Part shown: positions 22,881 through 33,436 of the stretch, piece by piece | Numbering within the stretch: position 1 is the first letter of the stretch | Layout of the letters: every line of letters starts with the position of its first letter | Assembly: GCA_943737045.1 (NCBI GenBank) | Contig: CALSFV010000402.1 | Span: 141,831-205,830, forward strand | DNA: 64,000 nucleotides | Direction: 5' to 3' | Source of the DNA: Parapristionchus giblindavisi | Taxonomy: Eukaryota; Nematoda; Chromadorea; Rhabditida; Diplogasteridae | The notes under the pieces: model-generated | The model's database searches: none | Told to the model about the DNA's origin: nothing | Seen by the model: the letters and a program-made list of their open reading frames with translations, nothing else | Translations under genes and position numbers: made by a program

Positions 22881-23992
22881 CCCAAAACTGTCGGATATCC
22901 ATCGATCCCCTCTTGTCATTCCATATTCCTTCTACCATTTTCCTGTTTTCCTGTTATTTCTCATTTCCCTCTCATTTTCCTGTTATTGACCGTATAAAAT
23001 ACACTTGTTTATTTGGTACGAGAGAGCCACAGCCACAGCCACAATGTGTTTCTATGTTTAGAGAGAGAGCCCAAGTGAGATAGTAAGTAGATCAGAGAGA
23101 ACGCGACGAGGGAAGGGAGGGAAAGGGGTTGATCAATAGAATGCTTCTGCGTTTTACCAGCCAGTAGCATGGCAATTATACAAGTACATTTATACGGACA
23201 ATATGTGGTGGAATAAAAATAGAAATAAAAATAACTTCATGATGTATTAAATGTCGAGGTTTTCGTCCTATTCAATGATTCCCATTCACTTTTCAATCAC
23301 TTTTTTTGTACAATAGTCTTTGATGTGAGTTATCGAACCATGAAACTTCAGTTTTTCTGTTATATTATTATTTTATTACTGCTCTATCAATAGCTTTTTT
23401 TCTTTTTAATTGTGAGAAACGATGAATGTTTATTATTATTATTATTGATTAATAAATTAATTTTGTATTCTTTCAGAGTGCACATATTTTTCTAAGCCAT
23501 GTCGTGAAATAGATATTAGGTAATTCTTGAAGATACTATGCCATGAGAATGGGTACAGGACGGTCTGTTCTCAGGCCGTCTCCATGAACGGTGACAAACT
23601 CTTTTCCGTCAAACGTCACAAGCGCAAGAGGAGACTTTTGACAAAAGTATGTGCCCCTACTCACCTCTTTTCGACGATCTCATAATTTCGAACACTTTTT
23701 TCTTGTCTCCTGTCATCGAAAGACTATTACACTCACTGAAGGTGATACGAATCAACGACTAATTATACACCTGCCTCGCCTCAATTTACTACATTTTGAG
23801 TCTACTGAATCAGCACACTTGTCTATTCATCGCGATAATTTTTTGCAAGATTTTTTTAAACAACTTTTATTATTTCAAATATTTCAATATTTTATCAACA
23901 ACAATTATGGAAAAAAATTATAATATAAGTATAAAATACACCAACAATAACTAACCGAAATTGGCCTAAAATATCGATTTTATCGATTGTTT

Positions 23993-26900
23993 TCAACTAA
24001 TTCTTGCTCGTTCCGCGGGTTTTAGCTGTATCGTGAACAGCGTCTGCCTTCGAGCCTGGGAAAATTCCTTATTGAACACGATTCTAGCGAGAAGTCGTAA
24101 AGGAAAGAGTAGGAAAAAAGTGCAAGTGTCCCTGTAGGACTTTGAACAAATGACAGCAACGATGGTATTGATGACAGCTTGTATATTTACTAACAGGAAT
24201 ATCAACGCTGTCACCGAATCTGAAATTTCGAAATATTTAAAACGCCTGAAAAATTTAAATTTCCGCTTTTATGTGTTTTGTTTTCCAGGTACTTTCTAAA
24301 AATGGACAGCGATATTTTTTTCTATTTTTAATATTTTTAATGCGAAATTACGTAACTTAAGATCACAACCCAGAGCTAATTTTACTCTCCGCTCTTGCCG
24401 CACTCCCTCGCAGACATAGAAAGCGCAAGAATACTACAGAGCGGAGGATTTCCATTTTGCCAAATATAATGCGCTTCTGTTGGACCACAGTATCACCTGC
24501 CCTCTGCGAGAGTGTGGTGATAGCGGCACGCTGCAAATTATGCAATCTCACTGCCCCACAGATTTGAGCTCAGATCAAAAATTTAAAACCAAAAGAACAG
24601 AATGCACTTTTGCGAAAAAAAACTTACTCTCCTTTATATTCATTCATTTCAGTGTTTTTCCATCCCTCATGAATGATGGATGATAAACAATTTCATGTAC
24701 CTGCTTCGATGATCGGAAGGATCAGGAAGAATAGATGGACGAGAAATGGAAGGGCTATGGTGACGATTGGCACAGCTATCTAGAAATAAGAGAATTATAC
24801 TTCTAGTGTGTTGTTTCAGGCATAATCAAGAAACGAATTACTAATGGCAACCCCTCACTGAGCGCACGCTCGCAGGCTGATTAAGACAATTCATTGAATT
24901 GATTTTATTGGTTCATTTTTTTTCAGTGCTTTCAGTGAAATCTTTCAGATTAATTACTTAGTTTGCAAATTCAAGAAAATAATCACCTGCAAAACGATAG
25001 CGAGAACCATTTGAATTTGGTAACTGAAAGTAATAATTTAAGTTTTTTTAAGAGAGATGGCCGTTAAGACTCGACCACCCCCCGGACACGTGCGCTAGCA
25101 ATGAGAACTGGGGGTCCATACTTGGGTGTTTGGAGTGCCCTCGGCCCTTATTACACAAAACGGCTGAAATTTCCTGTTTGTGCCCTCAGGCTATTAGAAA
25201 AAATAAATTTAAGAAAAAAAACTTTAAAAAATCATAATTTTTCAAATTGTTGAGATGAAGTCTAAATATCATTTGCGGTGCGTCTAGGGTGCACATACCT
25301 TGCTAATTCACTATTAGCATCGCGTTGATTCCTAAACCACTTTTTTGACTCAAAATTTTGGTTTTTTCGGACAAATCATCGCTTGCTGTAGTTTGCTCCC
25401 AAAATTTCCGACCAGGTATTGTAGCCTAAGCAATTCTGATTGATTTCACTTAAAACTGGGTTCTTCCCGATCGACCATTTTGTCGAATTTTTCGCTCGAA
25501 CTTCTGAACTTGCGAATTTCCGAACAAATGTTTTATTTTCCAAACGATTGGCAAACGATTGGTGCGGAATTGTGGTCTACACAAAGACTTGAGGTGAGAT
25601 CAGTAAAATGACACAAGAAGCACATCACTTGGATCAGTTTGAAAATTTCGATTTTCATGACCCCGGGGTCATGGTCCGAAAATTTCAAAATTTCTCAAGT
25701 TGGAAATGTTTTCATTTATGCAGCTTATTGTGAAGTACTAATGATGTGAATAATATTCAGCCAATGCTCAATGGCTGATCTCTCCTTTCAACCATTTAAA
25801 AAAAAATTTCGTGCTGAATGCGTGAGAAAAATCAGAATTGTGTTTGAATCAGTTTCCAACTTGCTTTCTGTAACATTCTGCCTTAGTACTTTGCAATGTA
25901 CATAATCAATATGAAAATCGTTTATTTTCGAAAATTTAAAAAAATCAATTTGAGTGCCTACTTTCACAGAAAATTTCAAAATGTTGCAGTTTTTCGACTC
26001 AAATGCTGCGACAATGAGCAAATGACAATGACAATGCGAAGTTTCATGATGAGTAAACATAGTAGAACTGAAATCCCGGTATTCCGCTCACTTTTGAAAA
26101 ATCGATTTCCATGACCCCGGGGTCATGGCAAAAAAAATTAATTTTCCAAAATTAACGATTTTCATATTGATTATGTACATTGCAAAGTGCTTAGATAGAA
26201 TGTTACAGAAAGTAAGTTGGAAACTGATTCAAGCACAATTCTGATTTTTCGCACGCAATCAGAATTAAAATTTGAGAAAAAATGGTTGAAAGGAGAGATC
26301 AGGCATTGAGCATTGGCTGAATATTATTCACATCATTAGTACTTCACAATAAGCTGCATAAATGAAAACATTTCCAACTTGAGAAATTTTGAAAATTTCG
26401 GACCATGACCCCCGGGTCATGAAAATCGAAATTTTCAAACTGATCCAAGTGATGTGCTTCCTGTGTCATTTTACTGATCTCACCTCAAATCTTTGTGTAG
26501 ACCACAATTCCGCACCAATCGTTTGCCAATCGTTTGGAAAATAAAACATTTGTTCGGAAATTCGCAAGTTCAGAAGTTCGAGCGAAAAATTCGACAAAAT
26601 GGTCGATCGGGAAGAACCCAGTTTTAAGTGAAATCAATGCAGAATTGCTTAGGCTACAATACCTGGTCGGAAATTTTGGGAGCAAACTACAGCAAGCGAT
26701 GATTTGTCCGAAAAAACCAAAATTTTGAGTCAAAAAAGTGGTTTAGGAATCAACGCTCATTTGATGTTAATAGCGAATTAGCAAGCTCTGTGCACCCTAG
26801 ACGCACGGCAAATGATATTTAGACTTAATCTCAACAATTTGAAAAATTATGATTTTTTAAAGTTTTTTTAAAAATATTTGTTTATTCTAATAGCCTGAGG

Positions 26901-29821
26901 GCACAAACAAGAAATTTCAGCCGTTTTGTGTAATAAGAACCCGGGGACACTCCTAACACCCAAGTATGGACCCCCAATTCTCATTGCTAGCGCACGTGTC
27001 CGGGGGTGGTCGCATATGGTCGAGTCATAGGGAACAGGCCTCTTAAACAACAGCTAAAAATACAAAATTATTTTTTTTATTGAGAAAACATGTTCAAACG
27101 TGTTCAAACATGTTCGATAAAATACCTTCGGTAGGTTGCGCTCATAGTGTAAATGCCGCCTCTGATTGTGAATAATATATGAAGTAGCGAAAAAAGACCG
27201 AGGAAGAAAAACGGAGTGAAGAAGATAACGCATGCTATAAACATCAATTAACGATAAGTGATATTTTCAATATCTCCGGTATTTTTGTTCGCGGGTGCGC
27301 AGTTCAGAGGCAAAAACTCGCGGGGTACATCGCGAGGAGCACCCCGTCGTGGGTGTGCCCCGCGGGTGGACATCATGACCCGCGCGCCACGCCGTCAACC
27401 GCGAAGTCGAGAGGTCAAAACGGGATACGCCAACTAAAGGTTCTACCCCGCGACGTACGAGATTGAGACGGAATGCCCGAGCGAAAATTACCGGAGATGC
27501 TATTTTCAATAGCTTTGTTTTTATTTGCATTATTTTTTTCATTATTAGCTAACTTAGTTATTTTTAAAAATATTAAAAGTGCATGCATACTCATTCTTGT
27601 ACATCTATTAATAATATTAATTTAATTACAATGTACTCTAGCGTTTACTATTTCGCTTATTCAAACCCGTGTGAAGAAGGCACATTAGCCCATACTTTTA
27701 GATTTTTTTTTCGATGACCCAAATACATTCGAATGAATCTATACAGTAATGTTATGTTCAAAAGTCAGGAAAACAAAAAGAAAAGCGGAAATCTCTCTGT
27801 GTTTCACGCACTCTCTCGCCACTTTTCCATTCATTTCGTAACTTTTGAAACGAGCATTAATCACGTGTCACGTGCAGGCACATATGCGGCAACGAGGCGG
27901 CGTTTTCGTGCTGTTTCCTTCCCATTTTGCAATAGTATATTATCAGTATTTATTTATTTATAACGTAAAAATCACCTGCAACAACGATAAAACCTGCAAA
28001 ATTCTTCTCAAAAAGTCCATATACTTCATATTCACGCAGCCATTCTAATTCGGGAATGAGTTCCTGCAAAAAAAGATCATGTTTACAAGTTAACCGTGTT
28101 ATCCTTTATCACATGTCCAAAACATCCAAAAGTTCGCTTGATGAATTTCAAAACTTTTGATGTCATACGGTTATCATTCTACGATAAACAAACTAAAAAT
28201 GCGTGAGAAATGTTGTTAATGAAAAAAAAGCACATCCATAGAATCATTTGAAACTCTCCACTCTGGCATAGCTCTCTCGCTTTATTTGTTTGCGAGAGAG
28301 CGTTGCCAGAGCGTAGAGAAAAATTTACACGTTAAATGGACATATGAATCGTAGTACAAAATAATTTATAATAATAAATTTTTGTTTGAAATGTATAAAT
28401 ATAGGTTTTCATGCATAGCAAAGTTAAAATTATACTATGTTAACATTATTATTGCGCTTCATGGTGTTTCGGCGGCACTAGGTCAGATCAGAACCGATGA
28501 ATAATAACCGACTGAATGAGAACTAATTGCAAATGAGAGACAAGCGCTAAGGAATAGACAAAGTATGCAAACAGTTATCATGATGTCGGTACTCATTCAT
28601 CGGTTCACATTCGACCTGTTTTGGCAGCTACGATGATAAAAGAATCACCTCAGATTGCATTCGTTCCATTGACACTGCTATGCCTAAAGTCCACAGCGGC
28701 AGTGCTATCACAGTGTAAACAATGATTATTCGTTGGAAATATTTCTCCGATAGGACATTATCGAAATCAGGACGAACAATTATCTGAATGACAAAAAATA
28801 TCCATATTTTAGATCTAATATCAAGTATTTATGCAAAATTAGGAAAATGTAAAACGACAAAAGTATTGAGTTTAAAGTGACACCGCGACCCAATTTTTCA
28901 ATCTCCGCTTTGACAATGATTTTTTTCTTTTTCAGAGAGAGAGCGTTGCCAGAGTAGAGTACAACATTGGGTGTTCCTTCAAAAAATTTTTAGGCATTTT
29001 TAATCAACATTCTGACCTGATATCGAAATGATATATTGAACATGACACACATTGCTTTCACGCCAATGATTACGATTGCGAAACACTGAAACGAACCGTG
29101 CAATAATAATAATAATAATAAAATTAAAATAATATGCTTGCCAAATAAAAATAAAAAAATAATAATTAATGATTCCGTGTAGTATTTTCGTTTTTAGTCA
29201 ACTAATAGTGGTTGAAAAATGTTAAAGTGTAGCTCACAACCAATTGATAGATCTTGAATACAATGGGTAATCGATAATCGATTGAATATATAAACCATTC
29301 AGTGGAATTGAATACTGCATTGATCAAACTAAAGAATGTGTCCCAAATAATGCCGAAAACCTTAAAATATGTTTATGAAGTAACGAGTCATCGCAATGTA
29401 TTGTAATTTTTTTGAATATTATCATTTATATATCCAATAAATTTTGGTATGGTAAGAAAAGGAAAAGTTAATATTGTCAGAACTTTGTGCGTTTGTTTGT
29501 GGTTTTATTATTTTTTTCTCATAGAAAAAAATGAAAAATACTACCGATCACAATGAAGCGAGAATATTAACCTAATGATCTTTATACTGTGCGTTTCGAA
29601 TTAGAAATGGATTCTGTCAGATGTGACAAGAGAAAACTAGGTTTACTAAAACGAACCTGCAAAGCGACATAGTGCTGGCGATACTTTCCAATCTTCCTAT
29701 CATTATGTCTAATGAACAAGATAAGAGTGACCGTATTGAAGACAAGGTAGGAATATCCCGAAACGAAGTTGTACCACACTATAGCAGAGGCGATTGGAGG
29801 TTCGAGAGGAGCCAAGCTCAT
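23993..29821 (-). CDS. Seven-transmembrane chemoreceptor, Str superfamily (srh/sri-like)
   Basis: Serpentine receptor expected in the ciliary membrane of chemosensory neurons. Nine minus-strand exons: 29657-29821, 29241-29360, 29017-29085, 28649-28783, 27976-28063, 27126-27234, 24987-25023, 24701-24779 and 23993-24219. They total 1029 nt, 342 aa, the usual size. Hydrophobic segments appear in order: the N-terminal YNFVSGYSYLVFNTVTLILF; the region after YRQHYVALQVFGIIWD; QLCFAIVIIGVKAMCVMF; IIIVYTVIALPLWTLGIAV; FIVVAACVIFFTPFFFLGLF; QMVLAIVLQIAVPIVTIALP; and SVTALIFLLVNIQAVINTIV. Family landmarks are YRQHYVALQ after TM1, SYQIQMVLAIVLQ before TM6 and the SYRD tail of TM7. The class is srh- or sri-like; I cannot separate the two by eye. 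The intron between the exons at 27126 and 25023 contains a 2-kb foldback. Confidence 0.88.
24371..24455. repeat. 110-bp hairpin family, chemoreceptor last intron
   Basis: gagctaattttactctccgc with an inverted gcggaggatttc partner. The copy is diverged. Confidence 0.5.
25048..27046. mobile_element. 2-kb foldback element bounded by TTAA, copy 1
   Basis: TTAAGAGAGATGGCC at the left, CTCTTAA at the right; arms of nearly 1 kb meet near 26060. Diagnostic blocks are ggtccatacttggg, gaaatttcctgtttgtgccc and catgaccccggggtcatg. No transposase frame. A second copy is at 36628-38617. TTAA ends are typical of piggyBac-type insertion, but that assignment is inference. Confidence 0.7.
27285..27440. repeat. 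GC-rich block related to 2930-3010
   Basis: Shares ctcgcggggtaca and gggtggacatca with 2930-3010. Base composition differs sharply from the AT-rich surroundings. Nature unknown. Confidence 0.4.
28243..28325. repeat. 110-bp hairpin family, chemoreceptor intron 4 (first copy)
   Basis: tttgaaactctccactctgg pairs with ccagagcgtagag; the loop is tttatttgttt. Confidence 0.6.
28478..28615. repeat. GAACCGATGAATAA foldback, copy 2
   Basis: Diverged copy of 1785-1915, in the chemoreceptor intron between exons at 28649 and 28063. Confidence 0.45.
28885..28975. repeat. 110-bp hairpin family, chemoreceptor intron 3
   Basis: Degenerate copy: tcaatctccgctttgacaat with a partner near gagagcgttgccagag. Confidence 0.45.
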
Positions 29822-29840
29822 TAAGTCATGTGTTGAAACA

Positions 29841-29847
29841 CTGAAAA
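29841..29847 (-). promoter_or_regulatory. Probable trans-splice acceptor of the chemoreceptor gene
   Basis: The minus strand reads TTTTTTCAG 19 nt before the chosen ATG at 29821. This is the nematode acceptor consensus. An alternative is a cis exon further upstream near 30340-30400 (donor ctggtaaat), which could join in phase. Confidence 0.5.
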
Positions 29848-30111
29848 AACGTTGTCGATGGTCGACTTTTGCACCTGCTCACGGTTGGAGAGTGTTTCGA
29901 TGCCGTATTAAGAGAGGGGAGGAGTCTCATGAGATATGGGGCTTGAAATGAATAACTAGGGCTAACTATGAGTTTATACATACTAGGTTTAATAGGAGCG
30001 TAACCTCTCTGAATGGTCTCTTCGACGCGAAATGCTCTCTCTTTGTTAGAGAATAGAAAAATAGTGAGCGTAATGAAGAATTGAGTGAGGTTACGTTCCC
30101 TTTAAAGGAAT

Positions 30112-30215
30112 GCCCCATACTAATTTTACTCTCCGCATTGGCAATACTCTCTCGTTGACAAAGAAAGCGAGAGAGTGTGGCCAGAGCGGAGAGATTCAAA
30201 TTAGCTTGGGGTATG
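30112..30215. repeat. 110-bp hairpin family, well-preserved copy
   Basis: ccccatactaattttactctccgc pairs with gcggagagattcaaattagc; inner block ggcaatactctctcg pairs with cgagagagtgtggcc. It sits between two TTAA palindromes. Confidence 0.65.
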
Positions 30216-30834
30216 GCTTTAAAGGAAGCGTTACCTTTATCACATGGTCGCTTCTTTGTGCGCACTATTTCGCTGTTCTCTAACAAAGAAGAGACCCTTC
30301 GCAAAGGTTGCAATCCAAAGTCCTGATAAACTGATCTGCTATTAAATTTACCAGATACGGTATAGTTTGCGAACGATATGCCCGTATTCTGGCAGAATAA
30401 AAGTGCAAAGACTTTCCCAAAATCCTAATCATAGGTGCAAGCGAACATTGCTTCCAATTTTCAAGGAAGATGTTAATATCTTAGAATATTATCCTATGTA
30501 GTCAAGGCAACATGATTTTACAAGAACAAAAGAGGACATCGTAGAGTTCGAGAGTATAACACTCCCTTTCCGCTGCTATCACGGAGGAAAGAAGGATGGT
30601 AGAATCTAATATTTACAAATTTTGATATTTTCTCAAAGAACCAAGCAAATCTAGCAGTAGTATAGCAGCCTTACTGTTACTTGTATATAATAATTTCCTT
30701 TATACATACATACATATTTATCCTATCAGCACATTAAATGCAGAGGGGGCCAAAACAATAATTTCCTTTGTTTCATCATAATAATTCTCATCATTTTTTC
30801 GCGATTTCATAATCACTCCAGTCTATTTTTATTA

Positions 30835-31040
30835 AGTATTGGCAATACTCGCTCGCGGTCGAAGAAAGCAAGAAAGAATTGATCTCTCACCTTCCCCCCC
30901 CCATCCCCATCCACCTCTCTTTAAATAATTTTATTCGTGTACTTGTTGAAACACCCTTGCGGTGTACGATAAATAAATAAATAAAAATAAATAAATAACA
31001 GCATTGTCAGAGCTGAGAGTTTCAAATTTTCTCAGGTGCG
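30835..31040. repeat. 110-bp hairpin split by a LINE-type insertion
   Basis: The left half (ggcaatactcgctcgcgg) and right half (cattgtcagagctgagag) are separated by about 120 bp that end in gtgtacgataaataaataaa, a LINE/SINE-like 3' tail. Confidence 0.45.
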
Positions 31041-31180
31041 CCTTTACGGAGCAAAGATTGCATTGTATTGTCTCCCCTTCATCGTTGAACCCGATGAGTA
31101 ACATACGGCTCCTTCCTCTTTCCCCTCCAGACAACTCATATCATCACTATGTTATGTCTGTATCGAATTTCATTCACATA

Positions 31181-31186
31181 TATAAA
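31181..31186 (+). promoter_or_regulatory. TATA box of gene A
   Basis: TATAAA 42 bp before the ATG at 31223. The in-frame upstream ATG at 31199 would lie at or before the expected transcription start, which is why 31223 is preferred. Confidence 0.6.
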
Positions 31187-31222
31187 GGCCACCTTACAAT
31201 GAATGAAACACAACATTCAATC

Positions 31223-32674
31223 ATGTATTCTCTTCTCATCCTTCTATCCTCTACTCTTTTCGTTGCTATTCAATCACAATACGGCGTGGACGATGTGCCA
31301 GTAGCTCCTGCCTATGGCGATGTTGCCTATAGTCAACCTGAACCCGCGCCTGTGGTAGTACCGCAATACGAACCTCGTCACGATATTGTATGCAGTCAAC
31401 TTAATTTTTGATCTTTGATCTTTTATCTTTTCAAGGTTTGGCCATCTCGACGAAGACATGGACATAGATGGAGTTCATCTAGTTCATCGGAAGGTCGGAT
31501 CATTTCTGTGGACTTTGATCTTTGATCTTTGACCTTTGAGTTAACCTGCATACGTTTTGTAGAAGGAGAGTGTCGCCGACTTCGCTCCAGATGTGATAAG
31601 AATGCGGGTCCAAACTGCGAATGTGCCGATATTAAGTTCGTTTTTGCTTTGATATTTGACATATTTTAGATATATTTAAAATATTTAAATGTTTTTGATA
31701 GACTACAGTGGGACTGATTTTGAATTCACGGGATCAGTAGAAGTACCGTAACCCTGTTCAGTGGGTCAGACCAAGTCACTGTTTACAGGAAGTCCAAGGG
31801 AGACAGAATCATCCGTTGTCAAGCCAATAAGGGAGAATTCGTCCAACTTCAAGATGACAAGGGTCGTGTTCTTTCCTTCGGATTCAACGTCAGAGTTAAG
31901 GCTGAATGCAAACACGAAAGGTACGGTTATCGATTCGCAAGGGGGCTGTTACCCATTTCCGAAAGTCAGTTTCCCATTTTTGAATGTCAGTTACCCATTT
32001 TCCATTTTAAATTGTGCGACTTGATTTTTATATTATATTTTCATATCCTTTTCAGTAATAATAAAAGTTAATTAATATAATATTCTAAATATTGTAAGTA
32101 GAATGGTTTTTTAGATGGACCGCTCGTGATTTCTATGGAGACAAGCTTAGATTCAAGAACGTCGTTTGCTATCGTTTCTCTCTTCCCAGTGCAGTGAACA
32201 GCACTGTTTTCGATACTCCAAGAACTGAGTCACCAATTACTCTACCCGAGGTTAGATTTGATCTTTGAACTTTGAACTTTGATCTTTAAATTTTAGTTCC
32301 TCGATGTAAATTTCATTTCTGATATTGTGAACTACGTCACAGTCACTATCAGCAAAGACAGAACGGTTAGAAACTTTTATCTAAAATAGTTGAAATAGGT
32401 TGGCAAATGATTTCCCCGGATATTGGATTCGACACCCTGCTTGGGTCAATCATTTGTCCACCTGTATGAACTACATATGTTCCAGCTATTACTAGGCTAT
32501 CACTCGAAACCAGACTAAATTCAGAGATCAAAGATCAACTAGGAATATGATAATTTTTAGATCCTCGACTCCAATCGCGATTTGACCTCCGCACTGACGC
32601 AACTTTATGAGCTCATCAATAGTTTTCAAGCACGAGCCAATAAGGAAAATGAAGATTTGGAAGAAACCGAATGA
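31223..32674 (+). CDS. Gene A: secreted protein of an unrecognised family
   Basis: Function unknown; paralogue of genes B and C. Exons 31223-31387, 31436-31493, 31563-31635, 31738-31920, 32115-32250, 32297-32365 and 32561-32674 give 798 nt, 265 aa. The signal peptide is YSLLILLSSTLFVAIQS. A Tyr/Pro-rich segment (YSQPEPAPVVVPQYEPRHD), an Arg/His/Ser segment (WPSRRRHGHRW) and a CRRLRSRCDK Cys motif follow. The rest is a beta-rich looking region with VTVYRKSKGDRIIRC and ECKHERWTARDFYGDK. Exon 4 is odd. Where B and C start that exon, A is rearranged and has in-frame stops. Use of the AG at 31736-31737 restores phase at the cost of 13 residues. So A is either a shortened functional gene or an early pseudogene. 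Four introns carry TTTGATC-type heptamers. Confidence 0.7.
31388..31562. repeat. TTTGATC heptamer runs in gene A introns 1 and 2
   Basis: Both introns (31388-31435 and 31494-31562) are largely TTTGATC/TTTGACC/TTTTATC units. The same positions in B and C hold the same repeats. Confidence 0.65.
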
Positions 32675-32693
32675 TGTGTAATATTTGACTGTG

Positions 32694-32699
32694 AATAAA
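32694..32699 (+). terminator. Poly(A) signal of gene A
   Basis: AATAAA 20 nt after the stop codon, in a context (gactgtgaataaag) shared with genes B and C. Confidence 0.6.
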
Positions 32700-32837
32700 G
32701 AGAATTAGTGTTGTTTTTTGTGACCACGGTGTAATGCAAATAACAGGGTTATCAATAAGTATACGTGCATAATTTTTTTTTTATTGATTTCGATTAATTT
32801 GACTTTGTGATACATTTCTTTGATCTTTTCATTTTAG

Positions 32838-33390
32838 ATCCTCGATGTCAATTACATTTCTGACATTGCGAACTAAGTCACCGTCACTATAAGCAAAGAC
32901 AAAACGGCTAGAACTTAGTTTAACGATAGTTGATGCAGTTTACAAATGATTTCCCCGGATATTGGGCTCGCTTCCCTCTTTGTGTCAATCATTTGCCAAT
33001 CTGTATCGACTATGTTCCAAGGATCTGGTCCCGCGATGACTATTGTATCACTCACATAGGTCGAATAGCTATATTATAGGTTTTCAAAATCCGGTTAGGT
33101 TTTTCGATTTTTGGCATATTTGGCTCAAAATCCGGTCAGGTTTTTTGATTAAATGTGAAATTTTGGCTCGAAATACGGTCAGGTTTTTCGATTTCTGTGA
33201 AATTTTGGCTCAAAATCCGGTCAGGCTAGGTACTTTGTAACATACTTTTCGACCTATGATCACTCAGAATTAATTCAAAGAATAATTATATCAATTAAAA
33301 AATGATATTAACTCCAATAGGTATTTCACCTCAGCACTAACGGACTTAATGAGCTTATCCAAAATATTCAAGGAGCCGAATGATGTGTAT
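32838..33390 (+). pseudogene. Broken copy of the A/B/C family, 3' part
   Basis: Matches exon 6 (FLDVNFISD-like, with a stop in place of Tyr in NYV), the intron 6 hairpin and a shortened last exon (about 33320-33390, LIEL-like) of genes A to C. A 45-bp tandem repeat (33080-33235) interrupts it. Tandem duplicate, inactive. Confidence 0.65.
33080..33235. repeat. Four-unit tandem repeat inside the pseudogene
   Basis: Units of about 45 bp around caaaatccggtcaggttttt, each separated by a ttttggc block. Confidence 0.6.
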
Positions 33391-33436
33391 TTTTTGCATA
33401 TATTATATTGTTAATATATTATATTATATTAATATA

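Larger units (their letters stand above)
21753..23992. other. Intergenic region with LINE debris
   Basis: No intact gene. It holds reverse transcriptase remnants (22400-22591 minus; possibly 22670-22880 plus), a GA-rich stretch near 23060-23130 and repeat tails of the form GATGAATGTTTATTATTATT near 23425. Confidence 0.5.
29848..31180. other. Intergenic region, repeats only
   Basis: Contains TTAA palindromes at about 29990-30105 and 30225-30310, a 110-bp hairpin at 30112-30215 between them, and another hairpin split by a LINE-type tail (see 30835-31040). No coding exon is supported. Confidence 0.5.

Noticed and set aside
31004..31198. Upstream extension of the gene A first exon
   Set aside because: It lies upstream of the TATA box and in repeat sequence; the signal peptide begins at 31223.
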